From contig JAAXQD010000245.1 of assembly GCA_012974475.1 (NCBI GenBank), positions 1 to 28,659 of the forward strand: 28,659 nt of DNA. Direction: 5' to 3'. Origin of the DNA: Desulfobacterales bacterium (GTDB lineage: Bacteria; Desulfobacterota; Desulfobacteria; Desulfobacterales; UBA11574). Shown in pieces: positions 1 to 8,778 of this stretch (its first letter is position 1; each line of letters starts with the position of its first letter). A program made the position numbers and the translations under genes. A model generated the notes under the pieces. The model did no database searches, was not told the DNA's origin, and saw only the letters and a list, made by a program, of their open reading frames with translations.

Positions 1-23
1 GATTCATATCGAGTAAAAATTTC

Positions 24-71
24 TTGACAACCCTTCAATTAATTCATAAATTAGTCATTTTTAAATATAAT
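24..71 (+). promoter_or_regulatory. Probable sigma70 promoter(s) of rpsT
   Basis: Two overlapping sigma70-like solutions precede rpsT. TTGACA at 24-29 is a perfect -35 with a weak -10 (TAAATT, 47-52) at 17 bases. A perfect TATAAT at 66-71 has a weaker -35 (TTCATA, 43-48), also at 17 bases. The AAAGGAG ribosome site follows at 81-87. Which pair is used cannot be told from sequence. Confidence 0.55.
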
Positions 72-98
72 ATCTTATAAAAAGGAGTTAATTGAAAA

Positions 99-365
99 TT
101 GGCCAACCATAAATCTGCATTAAAGCGTGCGCGCCAGAACGAGGTGAGGCGGATACGCAATAAGTCGACAAAAACCAGGATTAAAAATATCGTAAAAGAT
201 GTGCGACTTGATGTGAGCGAAAAATCGAAAGAATCGGCGTTGACCAAACTCGATACCGCAAAATCTATCATCGATAAAGCAGCAAAAAAAGGTGTGATTC
301 ACAAAAAAACCGCGTCAAGGAAAATTTCCCGTCTCTCCAAAAATGTAAACGCCATCTCTGCCTAA
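99..365 (+). CDS. rpsT: 30S ribosomal protein S20
   Basis: S20 is a primary 16S rRNA-binding protein of the small ribosomal subunit. The 88-residue product has the usual length and opening (MANHKSALKRARQNE). It is lysine/arginine-rich and wholly helical in character, and keeps the central IRNKSTKTRIKN block and the C-terminal KGVIHKKTASRKISRLSK block. The start is TTG at 99, 11 bases after AAAGGAG (81-87). A TTG or other weak start is common for rpsT, where S20 is known to limit its own translation in E. coli. The gene stands alone on the + strand and converges on lptE. I see no convincing intrinsic terminator in the 103 bases between them. Confidence 0.97.
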   Translation: MANHKSALKRARQNEVRRIRNKSTKTRIKNIVKDVRLDVSEKSKESALTKLDTAKSIIDKAAKKGVIHKKTASRKISRLSKNVNAISA

Positions 366-468
366 CCGGTAAACCTCGCATTTTTTATGAAGCGCTCGTC
401 TGGCGTTTAATACGATTGTTGCGTGTGTCCCTTGAGGACCGGCGGTGTTATGCCCGAGCAACAGAGTT

Positions 469-1011
469 TTAAAAATTGTCTGTTAAGCGATTGTATGCGG
501 TTTCTGCAAGTCGTTTAGACAGAATTTCGAGGGCATGGCGCTTGTTTCGTTCGGTGATCTGATTGTTGGCCCCCACATCATAGGCTTCGCTGTCAGAAAT
601 GCCTGACCTGGACCATATCACCCGATCGCCCCGATCCGTCAACTTCAGACTGATGGTAATCTGGACCCGTCTTTCGAGGGGGTCCAGCTGCCCTTGACGG
701 GATATGGTCCGTATGCGCTCAGATACAATCACCCCGGTAAGGAATGCGTCCGTATTGTCTTTGCTTTTCTGTACGGCCCGTCCATTTCTGGTGAATTCGT
801 ATATCAGGTCATTTGTAACGGTATTTTCATAACCGGTTTCCACCGTACGGTTTTCGAGGACCTCGATGAAGATGCTCTGTACGCCGGATGGGAGATTTCC
901 ACTCCCGGAAAACCGGTAGCCGCAAGCTGAAAAAAACACCCCCATAAAAAGAACCGGCAAAATATATTTCCTACAATAAGACACGGCTATTCCATTCTTT
1001 GAGTTCGTCAA
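469..1011 (-). CDS. lptE: LPS-assembly lipoprotein LptE
   Basis: LptE is the outer-membrane lipoprotein that plugs the LptD barrel and helps insert lipopolysaccharide in the outer leaflet. The 180-residue product has a basic N-terminus, a hydrophobic stretch (about residues 17-29) and a lipobox ending FFSAC, followed by GYRFSGSG, the typical start of the mature protein. The motif NRTVETGYENTVTNDLIYEF and the later QITISLKLTDRGDRVIW strand fit the LptE fold. The TTG start directly abuts the leuS stop (TAA then TTG, no spacer), so the two genes are surely cotranscribed and probably translationally coupled. A GTG ten codons in is an alternative start. The leuS-lptE order is a common gram-negative arrangement. 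Confidence 0.88.
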   Translation of the reverse strand: MTNSKNGIAVSYCRKYILPVLFMGVFFSACGYRFSGSGNLPSGVQSIFIEVLENRTVETGYENTVTNDLIYEFTRNGRAVQKSKDNTDAFLTGVIVSERIRTISRQGQLDPLERRVQITISLKLTDRGDRVIWSRSGISDSEAYDVGANNQITERNKRHALEILSKRLAETAYNRLTDNF

Positions 1012-3600
1012 TTAAACCACAATGTTCACGAGCTTTTTCTTGACAACAATAACTTTTTTGACAGGTTTACCATCGATAAATTTCTGGACGCGTTCATCTG
1101 AAAGGGCCATCTCCCGAATGGCATCGTCGTCTGCATCTACATCCACATTGAATCTGCTTCTGAGCTTGCCGTTCACCTGCACAACGATCAAGAGTTCATC
1201 CTTGACCAAGGCATCTTCCCGGTATGACGGCCACGATGCAAGCAAAATACTGGTTTCAAATCCCAGGGCGTTCCACAGTTCTTCGGTAAAATGTGGAACA
1301 ATGGGTGACAAGAGAAGCGTCACAGACTCCATGGCGAACCGAATGACCGCAATTTTTTGAGGGCTTTTGTCCAGATCCACCCCGTACAGGGTGTTCACAA
1401 GCTCCATAATCGCACTGATGGCGGTATTGAAATGGAATCTGTCTTCGATATCTTTGGTAACTTTTTTAATGGTTTCATGGGTCTTTTTGACGACATCGCG
1501 AGCATCGCCCTCCACCTGGTCCGGGCCACCGTCAAAAGGTTCGGCCTCGCGGATTGAATCCATCCATCGCTGGGCAAGACGCCAAACGCGGTTCAAGAAG
1601 CGATAACCGCCTTCAACCCCTTGTTCACTCCATTCCAGATCCCTTTCCGGAGGGGCCGCAAATAGGCAGAAGAGTCTCGTGGTATCCGCACCATATTTTT
1701 CCAGAAAAATGTTCGGATCGATGACGTTTTTTTTCGACTTGGACATCTTCTCAACCCGGCCCACCGTGGTCACCTGTCCGCATTTTTTACACCGCCGGTC
1801 TTCACCGGTTCCGTCCACCTCTTCGGAAAGAAGAAATCCGTGTTCCGGGCAGGAAACCGTCTCTTTACAGACCATCCCCTGGGTCAACAGCCGTGTGAAG
1901 GGCTCTTTATATTTGACCAACCCAAAGTCTTTGAGCACCCGGGTATAATACCGGGAATAAAGCAGATGTAAAATGGCATGCTCCACACCGCCGATATACT
2001 GATCGACCGGCATCCAGTAATCCACAGATTTGGTGTCAAACATTCCGCTGTCGTAATTCGGGCTGCAATATCTCTCATAGTACCATGAGGATTCCACAAA
2101 GGTATCCATTGTGTCGGTTTCCCGTCTGGCTTCACGGCTGCCGCAAATCGGACAGGTCGTGTTCACAAAAGATTCGAGGGTCGGGAGGGGCGATTTCCCT
2201 CCTTCCAAAAGACCGACATCCTCAGGAAGCAGAATGGGAAGATCTTCTTCGGGAACAGGGACGATGTTACATGTTTTGCAATGAATTATCGGGATAGGCG
2301 CCCCCCAGTACCGCTGTCTCGATATCCCCCAGTCCCTCAACCTGAAACTCACCGTTTTCTTTCCCAAGCCTTTTTGTTCGAGATAAGAAGCGATCTCATC
2401 CAGGGCCTTGATATTATCCATGCCGTTGAACGGGCCGGAATTAACCATGATGCCTTCTCCGGCATAGGCCTCGGTCATGGAGACGGGATCAAGGTCATCA
2501 TCATCCGGTTTTACGACCACGACGATGTCGAGGTCGTATTTACGGGCAAATTCAAAATCCCGCTGATCGTGTGCCGGAACGGACATGACGGCACCGGTAC
2601 CATATTCCATGAGGGCGAAATTGGCCGTAAAGATCGGCATGCGAACACCGCTTAAGGGATTGAGGCAATATACACCGGTAAAAACCCCCTCTTTTTCATA
2701 GCTGTCCACCGCTCTGCTGGAACGGTCCTGGCTGGATATGCGGTCGATGAACTCGGAGACGTCTTTCTCCTGTTGGGTCCCCTTGGACAGTTTGATCACC
2801 AGCGGATGCTCCGGCGCAAGGCACATGAACGTCGCTCCGCAAACCGTATCCTGTCGGGTTGTAAAGACGGGTATTTGTTCGTCGGCATTTTCTATGGGAA
2901 ACTGTATTTCCGCGCCGACGCTCTTCCCGATCCAGTTTTTCTGCATGGTGATAACCTTGTCCGGCCAGCCGGGAAGTTTTTCGCAGTATGACAAAAGGTC
3001 CTCGGCATAATCGGTAATACGGAAAAACCATTGCCAGAGCTTCTTCTGACGGACCTGTTCGCCGCACCGCCAACACAGGCCGGCTTCAACCTGTTCGTTG
3101 GCCAGAACGGTCTGACAGTCTTCACACCAGTTTACAAAAGACTCTTTGCGATAGGCCATCCCTTTTTCATACATTTTTAAAAAAAGCCACTGCTCCCAGT
3201 GATAATACTCGGGACGGCACGTTGCGATTTCCCTTTCCCAGTCGTAGGAAAAACCGAGAGATTTCAACTGGAATCGCATGGCATCGATATTTTCATACGT
3301 CCACTTGGCCGGGTGACTGTTATTGGCAATTGCAGCGTTTTCCGCCGGCATGCCAAATGCATCCCATCCCATGGGATGGAGGACGTTAAGTCCCTGCATC
3401 CGTTTATACCTTGCAACAACATCTCCGATGGTATAGTTTCTCACATGTCCCATGTGGATGTTGCCGGACGGATAGGGAAACATCTCGAGAAGATAATATT
3501 TTTCTCGGTCAGGGTTTTCTTCGACCTTGAAAAGTTTTGTCTCTTCCCAGATTTTTTGCCACTTGGATTCCAATGCCCTGGGTTCGTATCTTTCTTCCAT
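1012..3600 (-). CDS. leuS: Leucine--tRNA ligase
   Basis: LeuRS charges tRNA-Leu with leucine in the cytoplasm. The 862-residue product is of bacterial length. It carries the class I HIGH motif as HMGH within PSGNIHMGHVRNYTIGDVV near the N-terminus. The CP1 editing domain has a threonine-rich motif (FTTRQDT, usually TTRPDT) and GTGAVMSVPAHDQRDFEF. A cysteine-rich zinc segment (CPEHGF then CKKCG) lies just before KMSKSKKNVIDP, the KMSKS loop. An anticodon-binding helical domain and a short C-terminal domain (ELLIVVQVNGKLRSR) follow. I start it at ATG 3600 (MEERYEPRALESKWQ), the family's usual opening, with AGAGG 13 bases upstream. An in-frame TTG at 3624 would add eight unlike residues. lptE follows immediately. 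Confidence 0.97.
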   Translation of the reverse strand: MEERYEPRALESKWQKIWEETKLFKVEENPDREKYYLLEMFPYPSGNIHMGHVRNYTIGDVVARYKRMQGLNVLHPMGWDAFGMPAENAAIANNSHPAKWTYENIDAMRFQLKSLGFSYDWEREIATCRPEYYHWEQWLFLKMYEKGMAYRKESFVNWCEDCQTVLANEQVEAGLCWRCGEQVRQKKLWQWFFRITDYAEDLLSYCEKLPGWPDKVITMQKNWIGKSVGAEIQFPIENADEQIPVFTTRQDTVCGATFMCLAPEHPLVIKLSKGTQQEKDVSEFIDRISSQDRSSRAVDSYEKEGVFTGVYCLNPLSGVRMPIFTANFALMEYGTGAVMSVPAHDQRDFEFARKYDLDIVVVVKPDDDDLDPVSMTEAYAGEGIMVNSGPFNGMDNIKALDEIASYLEQKGLGKKTVSFRLRDWGISRQRYWGAPIPIIHCKTCNIVPVPEEDLPILLPEDVGLLEGGKSPLPTLESFVNTTCPICGSREARRETDTMDTFVESSWYYERYCSPNYDSGMFDTKSVDYWMPVDQYIGGVEHAILHLLYSRYYTRVLKDFGLVKYKEPFTRLLTQGMVCKETVSCPEHGFLLSEEVDGTGEDRRCKKCGQVTTVGRVEKMSKSKKNVIDPNIFLEKYGADTTRLFCLFAAPPERDLEWSEQGVEGGYRFLNRVWRLAQRWMDSIREAEPFDGGPDQVEGDARDVVKKTHETIKKVTKDIEDRFHFNTAISAIMELVNTLYGVDLDKSPQKIAVIRFAMESVTLLLSPIVPHFTEELWNALGFETSILLASWPSYREDALVKDELLIVVQVNGKLRSRFNVDVDADDDAIREMALSDERVQKFIDGKPVKKVIVVKKKLVNIVV

Positions 3601-3693
3601 TTTAAATAGGTTGCCTCTATTCAATTATTTTACGTCCCGGAATTTCTACAATTATTTGAAATTAAAGATCTTTAGCTCCTGGTTTATGCCACT

Positions 3694-3800
3694 TCCATGG
3701 AATGCCGGAATCTTGGAATAGTGGAACGTTGGGCTGAAGGAACAATATCATTTTAATTCCTACAGTTACTCATGATTCCATTATTCCATCATTCCAATTG
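3694..3800. repeat. Imperfect inverted repeat of GGAAT/ATTCC units
   Basis: The left part (about 3697-3726) reads as a string of TGGAAT, CGGAAT, TGGAAT, TGGAAC units. The right part (about 3773-3798) has ATTCC repeated as GATTCCATTATTCCATCATT and beyond. The two parts are roughly reverse-complementary and flank about 45 unlike bases. It abuts the 35-base repeat at 3802. It looks like a non-coding interspersed repeat rather than a terminator, since no T-run follows. Confidence 0.55.
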
Positions 3801-3801
3801 T

Positions 3802-3836
3802 GACCTGCCCGCTCGTGCCTTGCAATGGCAGGCGGG
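3802..3836 (+). repeat. 35-base interspersed palindromic repeat, copy 1
   Basis: A 35-base stretch beginning GACCTGCCCGCTCGTGCC and ending GGCAGGCGGG is identical to 27222-27256. It is internally palindromic: CCTGCC pairs with GGCAGG, and CCCGC with GCGGG. This suits a REP-like element. Both copies lie in spacers near gene starts. Confidence 0.8.
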
Positions 3837-4176
3837 GTGAAGCGAACTAACTTGTCTCATATCATCCACAATGACAGAATATGTCGTCCCTATAAACTTA
3901 CATGCTTGCAACACGCTAATTTCACATGTCATTATCGCCGGTTCAAACAATAACTTCTCATGCCACAACATCGGGGAAATAGCAAGTGATAAGACTTGAA
4001 TCTTCCAGGCACGATTCAGATAAAAAATCATTTGACTTGTATAGTACAATTTCATATTCATTTTAAAAAGTAAGTCCTTGAGATTAAAACTTGTTTCCCT
4101 TCAGAAGCAATCCTTTAATTTCGACCCATAAAATTTAACTCCAATTTAGTACAAACACAATGAAAGCAAATAGTTT

Positions 4177-5640
4177 ATGAGCAGTAACATCTTAATCGAT
4201 GCCATAGATTCCGAGGATTGCAGGATTGCAAAGGTAATCGACACCAAGCTTGAAGAATTTCATATCGAAAGCTCGGGAAGAGAAAGTATCCATGGAAATA
4301 TCTATAAAGCTGTCATCGCCCATATCGAACCCAGCCTTCAGGCCGCATTTGTGGACTATGGCGCAGAACGACACGGTTTTTTGCAGAAGCATGAAATCCA
4401 CAGCGATTATTTCCAGGACAATCTTTCAAAGGATCGATCCATACTAAAAATGATCAAGCGGGGTCAAGAACTTCTGGTACAGGTTACCAAAGACCCCCAC
4501 ATGAAAAAAGGCGCCATGCTCACCACGTATATATCGCTTCCGGGACGGCACCTTGTGCTGATGCCCGGCATCGATAAGCGTGGGATCTCGCGCAAAATTG
4601 AAGATGAAGAGGAACGCAAACGTCTCAAAAGTATTGTCGGCAGCCTCAAGATTCCGGAGGGTTTCGGCCTCATTGTCCGCACTGCGGGGATACAAAGTAA
4701 AAAAACATACCTGTCCAAAGATTTACGCTATCTTCTCCGGTTATGGAAAAACATCCAAAATAATATAATGAACGTACAGGCCCCTGCACTCCTGTACAAA
4801 GAGCAGAATCTTGTTTTAAGATCCATACGTGACTATTTCACACTCGATGTCACAGAAATTCTCATCAACGATGCTGCGGTATACCGTGAAGTTAAAGATT
4901 TTGTTAAAATCATATCACCCAAACACACCAAAATCGTCAAACATTACAAGGAAGACCGGCCCATATTTTCCAAATATCAGCTCGAAGACCAGATTTCATC
5001 GATTTATAAAAGCCGCGTCAAACTTAAATCCGGCGGTTCTATTGTCATTGCGCAGACCGAAGCGCTGGTCTCCATAGATGTGAATTCCGGGAAAGCGACC
5101 CAAAAAAAATCCATTGAACAGACAGCCCTCCAAACCAACATCGAAGCCGCCGAAGAAATTGCCCGCCAATTGCGACTGAGAGACCTGGGCGGTCTTGTGG
5201 TGATCGATTTCATCGACATGAGAGATCCCAAGCACAAAACTGAAATCGAAAGGGCTGCCAAACGCAATTTGAAATCCGACAAGGCCAAAACAAAAATCGG
5301 CAAGATTTCACAGTTCGGCCTGATGGAAATGTCGAGACAGCGGCTCAGACCCTCCATTGAATCCAGCAGTTTTCAACCCTGCGGTCATTGTAAGGGGAAA
5401 GGGATGGTTCCGTCGATTGAAATGCTGGCCCTGGACTTTCTCCGCCAACTTCGTCTCGAAACGCTAAAAAATAAAATTTCCAGTGTCAAAGGTATCGTCC
5501 CCTCCGGCGTCGCAGACTATCTTTTGAATAAAAAGCGAAAGGAGATCCTGGACCTGGAAGTACGGCGCGGCCTTTCCATTACCATCGAAGGGGATGACAC
5601 GATTATCTCGGGCATGAGCAAGGTGGTATGTGAGAAATGA
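4177..5640 (+). CDS. rng: Ribonuclease G/E family endoribonuclease
   Basis: This is a 5'-end-sensitive single-strand endoribonuclease that processes rRNA/mRNA. At 487 residues it matches RNase G (no long degradosome tail). An N-terminal S1-like RNA-binding region (about 37-120) contains IEPSLQAAFVDYGAERHGFL. The DNase-I-like catalytic part has SIDVNSGK (D301) and VVIDFIDM (D344), the magnesium-binding aspartates. GKISQFGLMEMSRQRLRPS follows, then PCGHCKGKG with C402 and C405, the zinc-link cysteines that join monomers. Residue spacing equals that of the E. coli enzymes. The stop overlaps the next gene's start (ATGA), so the two are translationally coupled. No strong ribosome site precedes the ATG at 4177. 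Confidence 0.95.
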   Translation: MSSNILIDAIDSEDCRIAKVIDTKLEEFHIESSGRESIHGNIYKAVIAHIEPSLQAAFVDYGAERHGFLQKHEIHSDYFQDNLSKDRSILKMIKRGQELLVQVTKDPHMKKGAMLTTYISLPGRHLVLMPGIDKRGISRKIEDEEERKRLKSIVGSLKIPEGFGLIVRTAGIQSKKTYLSKDLRYLLRLWKNIQNNIMNVQAPALLYKEQNLVLRSIRDYFTLDVTEILINDAAVYREVKDFVKIISPKHTKIVKHYKEDRPIFSKYQLEDQISSIYKSRVKLKSGGSIVIAQTEALVSIDVNSGKATQKKSIEQTALQTNIEAAEEIARQLRLRDLGGLVVIDFIDMRDPKHKTEIERAAKRNLKSDKAKTKIGKISQFGLMEMSRQRLRPSIESSSFQPCGHCKGKGMVPSIEMLALDFLRQLRLETLKNKISSVKGIVPSGVADYLLNKKRKEILDLEVRRGLSITIEGDDTIISGMSKVVCEK

Positions 5641-6446
5641 AGCGCCCCGCCGCTCCGCATACGGGATCTTCCCTGAAAAAAACTATGCCAAAAAAATCCG
5701 GCAAACGCTCCAATAGCCTTGGAGGGATTATCGTCCTGTGTGTCGTAATTTTTATCATTGCCGCAGGTCTGATGGTGTTGCTGAAACAAGACCCTGAACC
5801 GGGCAAAAAAACATCTCCCGAAAAGGTTCAAATCCAAACCAAAGCGGAGACGGTTATCGACTTCAACACCATCCAAGAAGATCAGGATCTCAAGGCGCTG
5901 ATGGAACAGCGCAAGGCCCGATATGGCGTTGATAAAGGGGTCGATATCATAACGAAATCCAATGAATCATTTAAAATCGGCGACATCACGGTTTCCATGA
6001 AGGAGATCTTAGACAAAATTCGGCTTAAAAATGGCGATATCATTGAAAAAGACCTCCAGTCAAAAGATACAGACGAAAAGAATAAACCGGAAACCTTCGG
6101 AATTTACATTGTTCAGCCCGGGGACAACATCTGGAATATACATTTTAATTTCATGAAAGACTATTTTGCCCATAAAGCCGTAACCCTTTCTTCCCTTGCC
6201 GATGAACCGGTTGGGGGCGGACGCAGTTCCGGTGTGGCCAAGCTTCTTAAATTTTCTGAAAACACGGTTAGCATTTACAATTTGAAAGAACACAAACTGG
6301 ATGTCGACCTCAACCTGATCTTTCCCTTGACCAAACTGGTTGTTTATAATATGGATCAGATTTTTGCACTTCTAGATCTCATCGATTACGAACATGTTAA
6401 CAACATTCAGTTCGACGGTGAAACACTCTGGATATCTGCAAAGTAA
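5637..6446 (+). CDS. Membrane-anchored LysM-like protein
   Basis: The 269-residue product has a basic N-terminal tail, one membrane segment (about residues 29-49, IIVLCVVIFIIAAGLMVLL), and a long hydrophilic periplasm-facing part. Residues 156-175 begin IYIVQPGDNIWNIHF, the YxVxxGDxxWxI signature of a LysM peptidoglycan-binding motif. The rest of the motif is atypically extended (HKAVTLSSLADEPVGGG). The C-terminus (NIQFDGETLWISAK) is a short strand-rich cap. It overlaps rng by four bases, so the two form an operon. I do not know a named function. A single-pass envelope protein that contacts peptidoglycan is the best inference. Confidence 0.7.
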   Translation: MKRPAAPHTGSSLKKTMPKKSGKRSNSLGGIIVLCVVIFIIAAGLMVLLKQDPEPGKKTSPEKVQIQTKAETVIDFNTIQEDQDLKALMEQRKARYGVDKGVDIITKSNESFKIGDITVSMKEILDKIRLKNGDIIEKDLQSKDTDEKNKPETFGIYIVQPGDNIWNIHFNFMKDYFAHKAVTLSSLADEPVGGGRSSGVAKLLKFSENTVSIYNLKEHKLDVDLNLIFPLTKLVVYNMDQIFALLDLIDYEHVNNIQFDGETLWISAK

Positions 6447-6454
6447 AGAAATGT

Positions 6455-6483
6455 TTGACCTATAATATAATATACGGTATATC
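6455..6483 (+). promoter_or_regulatory. Possible sigma70 promoter ahead of yajC
   Basis: TTGACC (6455-6460) and TATATC (6478-6483) are separated by 17 bases in an AT-rich stretch just past the stop of the LysM-like gene. They lie 151 bases before yajC. The -10 matches only 4 of 6. The remainder of the 187-base spacer has an imperfect CCGCC/GGCGG hairpin without a T-run and no gene I can support. Confidence 0.35.
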
Positions 6484-6633
6484 AACGCCGTTTTTGATGG
6501 TGTTGACGGATAAAAGGTTTCGTGCCGATGGTGATACCCGTGCAAAAAATCTTTTACACGAAATATCGAGTTCCGCCTCTGGCGGGAAAAAAAATTTTAA
6601 AATACTGACGAATCATTTAAAGGGGGTTTTATC

Positions 6634-6978
6634 TTGATAAGTACTGCCTATGCAATGGGCCAGGGCGGATTAGGGACAGGACAGGGAGCCGGAGGATTTA
6701 CATCTCTTATTCCCATCATCCTGATGTTTGTAATATTCTATTTTCTGCTGATCCGGCCCCAGCAAAAAAAGTCCAAACAACATCGTGAAATGCTCAACCA
6801 AATTAAAAAGGGCGACCGCATCGTAACCAGTGGCGGTCTGCATGGTCGAATTACCGCCGCGGGTGAACAAACCATGACCGTGGAAATCGCCGATAAAGTT
6901 CGTGTGAAAGTTTCCCGAGCAAGTGTGGCGCAGGTAATCCAGTCTTCATCACAGCCTCAAGCAGCAAAAAAAAAGTAG
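6634..6978 (+). CDS. yajC: Sec translocase accessory protein YajC
   Basis: YajC is a small inner-membrane protein of the SecDF-YajC subcomplex that aids protein export. The 114-residue product has a short glycine-rich start, one membrane segment (about 25-42, LIPIILMFVIFYFLLI) and then the hallmark RPQQKKSKQHREML. A soluble beta-rich part follows (IKKGDRIVTSGGLHGRI, VEIADKVRVKVSR). The tail is AKKK. The start is TTG at 6634, eight bases after the strong AGGGGG site (6621-6626). An ATG eight codons in would lack a ribosome site. secD follows after 206 bases, an unusually long gap for this operon. Confidence 0.95.
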   Translation: MISTAYAMGQGGLGTGQGAGGFTSLIPIILMFVIFYFLLIRPQQKKSKQHREMLNQIKKGDRIVTSGGLHGRITAAGEQTMTVEIADKVRVKVSRASVAQVIQSSSQPQAAKKK

Positions 6979-7184
6979 GCTGATTCACCATAAAAAATGA
7001 ATTCTCTACCTTAACCTTTTACTCCGTAGCGGATTAAAACAATCCCGGCGAAGGCACCGCGTACGTTTTGGCATCTTTGGCGAACAGGGAAGCGCTTCAA
7101 AAACGGATCCTCTGGACCCACTGTTGCGGAGTATCAACCTCATTTTGGCAATACCATTTTTGATTTATTGAAAGGATAGGATCA
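6979..7184 (+). other. Long yajC-secD leader with distant complementary segments
   Basis: No gene is supported in these 206 bases. Two 7-base segments, TACTCCG (7020-7026) and CGGAGTA (7127-7133), are exact complements 100 bases apart, each followed or preceded by GCGG/TTG sequence. The secD ribosome site (AAAGGATAGG, 7171-7180) ends the region. The spacing suggests a structured leader, but no known riboswitch was recognised. Confidence 0.35.
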
Positions 7185-8762
7185 TTGAACAATCTCTCAT
7201 GGCGAGCTCTGGCAGTTTTTGCGGTCATTATTATTGCCATTATATACGTTCTTCCGACCATAAAACCAACATGGTGGCCGCATAAAAAGATCAACCTGGG
7301 CCTCGATCTTCAAGGCGGCATGCATCTGGTTTTGGAAGTGGACACGGATAAAGCTCTGGAAGGTACCATAGAGCGTATAAGCCAGGAAATCCGGGATTTA
7401 TGCAGAAAAGAGCATGTTCGATATATCGCCTTAGATCGGGTGGAAGGGAACCGGATCTCAATCAAACTGCAAGGGCAAAACAACATCGACGGATTTGATA
7501 AACTTCTCGACAAGGATTTCCAAGGCCTGCGTATACTTTCGAGGTTGACCGACGGCGACGTCCTCACCCTCACCTTGGATCTTCCGGACAAGGAAGCCGA
7601 CCAAATCAAAAAAATGGCCACCGATCAGGCCCTTGAAACCATTCGAAACCGGATCGACCAGTTCGGGGTCAGCGAGCCCGATATTCGCCACCAGGGTGAA
7701 AAACGGATACTTATCCAGCTTCCGGGGATAAAGGATACAAAAAGGGCCAAGGACCTCATCGGCAGGACCGCACTTTTGGAATTCAAAATGCTGGATGAAA
7801 CCCACGATCTGAATGCCGCCCTGAAAGGAGATATTCCTCCCGGTAGCGAAGTTCTTTACGGAACGAAGGAAGATCCCGCCACACGGCGCATTATAAAAAC
7901 TCCTTATCTGATCAAAAAAAGAACCCTTTTGACGGGAGCCCATCTTACAGATGCAAAGGTTCAGATAGATTCCCAGTACAACGAACCTTATGTCTCCATC
8001 GATTTTGATAAGAAAGGGGGCAGGGATTTTGCCCGAATAACCGAAGCAAATGTTAAAAAACGTCTCGCAATCGTACTCGACGACAAGGTCTATTCAGCAC
8101 CGGTGATCCAGGAAAAAATCACCGGCGGCAAGGCCCGTATCACCGGAAATTTTACCACGGAAGAAGCACGGGATCTCGCCATTGCACTCCGTGCAGGCGC
8201 CCTCCCGGCACCGGTACTGATTCTCGAGGAAAGAACCGTGGGCCCCTCTCTGGGAACAGATTCAATCAGAAAAGGGCTCATGTCCATGTGTGTCGGCGGC
8301 CTCCTTGTCGTTTTGTTCATGATCGTCTATTACCGGGGTTCGGGGCTTATTGCTGACTTTGCGCTGATTCTTAACGTTATCCTGATTGCCGGAGGACTGG
8401 CCGCTTTTCAGGCCACGTTGACCCTCCCCGGTATCGCAGGCATCATTCTCACCATCGGGATGGCGGTAGATGCCAATGTTCTCATATTCGAACGTATCAG
8501 AGAGGAGATGAGAATCGGCAAAACGCCCCGTGCGGCCGTGGACGCAGGCTATGACAGGGCGACCCTTACGATTCTCGATGCCAATGTTACCACGCTGATT
8601 GCCGCTCTGGTCCTCTTCCAGTTCGGTACCGGTCCGGTAAAAGGATTTGCCGTAACCCTCAGTCTGGGAGTTATCGCCAGTCTCTTTACAGCCCTTATCC
8701 TCACCCGTATAATATTCGATTTCTATTTAATTAAACGAAAGGTTAAAACTCTAAGTATTTAG
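7185..8762 (+). CDS. secD: Protein translocase subunit SecD
   Basis: SecD, with SecF, uses the proton gradient to pull exported proteins to the periplasmic side of SecYEG. The 525-residue product has a first membrane helix (about 8-26), then INLGLDLQGGMHLVLEV (the D1 motif). A large periplasmic P1 domain includes IRNRIDQFGVSEPDIRHQG. After EERTVGPSLGTDSIRKG come five more membrane helices, with TLPGIAGIILTIGMAVDANVLIFERIREE, the RND-type D4 motif. The start is TTG at 7185 behind AAAGGATAGG. The downstream gene secF begins 16 bases after the stop. Confidence 0.97.
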   Translation: MNNLSWRALAVFAVIIIAIIYVLPTIKPTWWPHKKINLGLDLQGGMHLVLEVDTDKALEGTIERISQEIRDLCRKEHVRYIALDRVEGNRISIKLQGQNNIDGFDKLLDKDFQGLRILSRLTDGDVLTLTLDLPDKEADQIKKMATDQALETIRNRIDQFGVSEPDIRHQGEKRILIQLPGIKDTKRAKDLIGRTALLEFKMLDETHDLNAALKGDIPPGSEVLYGTKEDPATRRIIKTPYLIKKRTLLTGAHLTDAKVQIDSQYNEPYVSIDFDKKGGRDFARITEANVKKRLAIVLDDKVYSAPVIQEKITGGKARITGNFTTEEARDLAIALRAGALPAPVLILEERTVGPSLGTDSIRKGLMSMCVGGLLVVLFMIVYYRGSGLIADFALILNVILIAGGLAAFQATLTLPGIAGIILTIGMAVDANVLIFERIREEMRIGKTPRAAVDAGYDRATLTILDANVTTLIAALVLFQFGTGPVKGFAVTLSLGVIASLFTALILTRIIFDFYLIKRKVKTLSI

Positions 8763-8778
8763 TTAGAGGATTTTATTG

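Larger units (their letters stand above)
3601..4176. other. Repeat-bearing spacer between divergent leuS and rng
   Basis: This 576-base spacer must hold the promoters of leuS (-) and rng (+). A candidate rng promoter is TTGTTT (4091-4096) with TTTAAT (4114-4119) at 17 bases, which is weak. It contains an imperfect inverted repeat of GGAAT-type units (3694-3800) and one copy of a 35-base repeat (3802-3836). A 90-codon open frame on the - strand (3789-4061) runs through the repeat, has no ribosome site and resembles nothing I know. I treat it as spurious. Confidence 0.6.

Noticed and set aside
1022..3609. Several + strand ORFs opposite leuS
   Set aside because: All are shadows of a highly conserved 862-residue gene in other frames.
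3789..4061. 90-codon ORF on the - strand in the leuS-rng spacer
   Set aside because: No ribosome site, no family resemblance, and its end is made of the 35-base repeat.
4164..4184. Six-codon leader peptide (MKANSL) overlapping the rng start
   Set aside because: ATG AAA GCA AAT AGT TTA TGA does overlap ATGA-style with rng, but it has no ribosome site and such short frames are common by chance.
6455..6637. 60-codon ORF between the LysM-like gene and yajC
   Set aside because: It begins at a weak start inside an AT-rich promoter-like stretch, has no ribosome site and runs into the yajC start. Its sequence resembles no protein.
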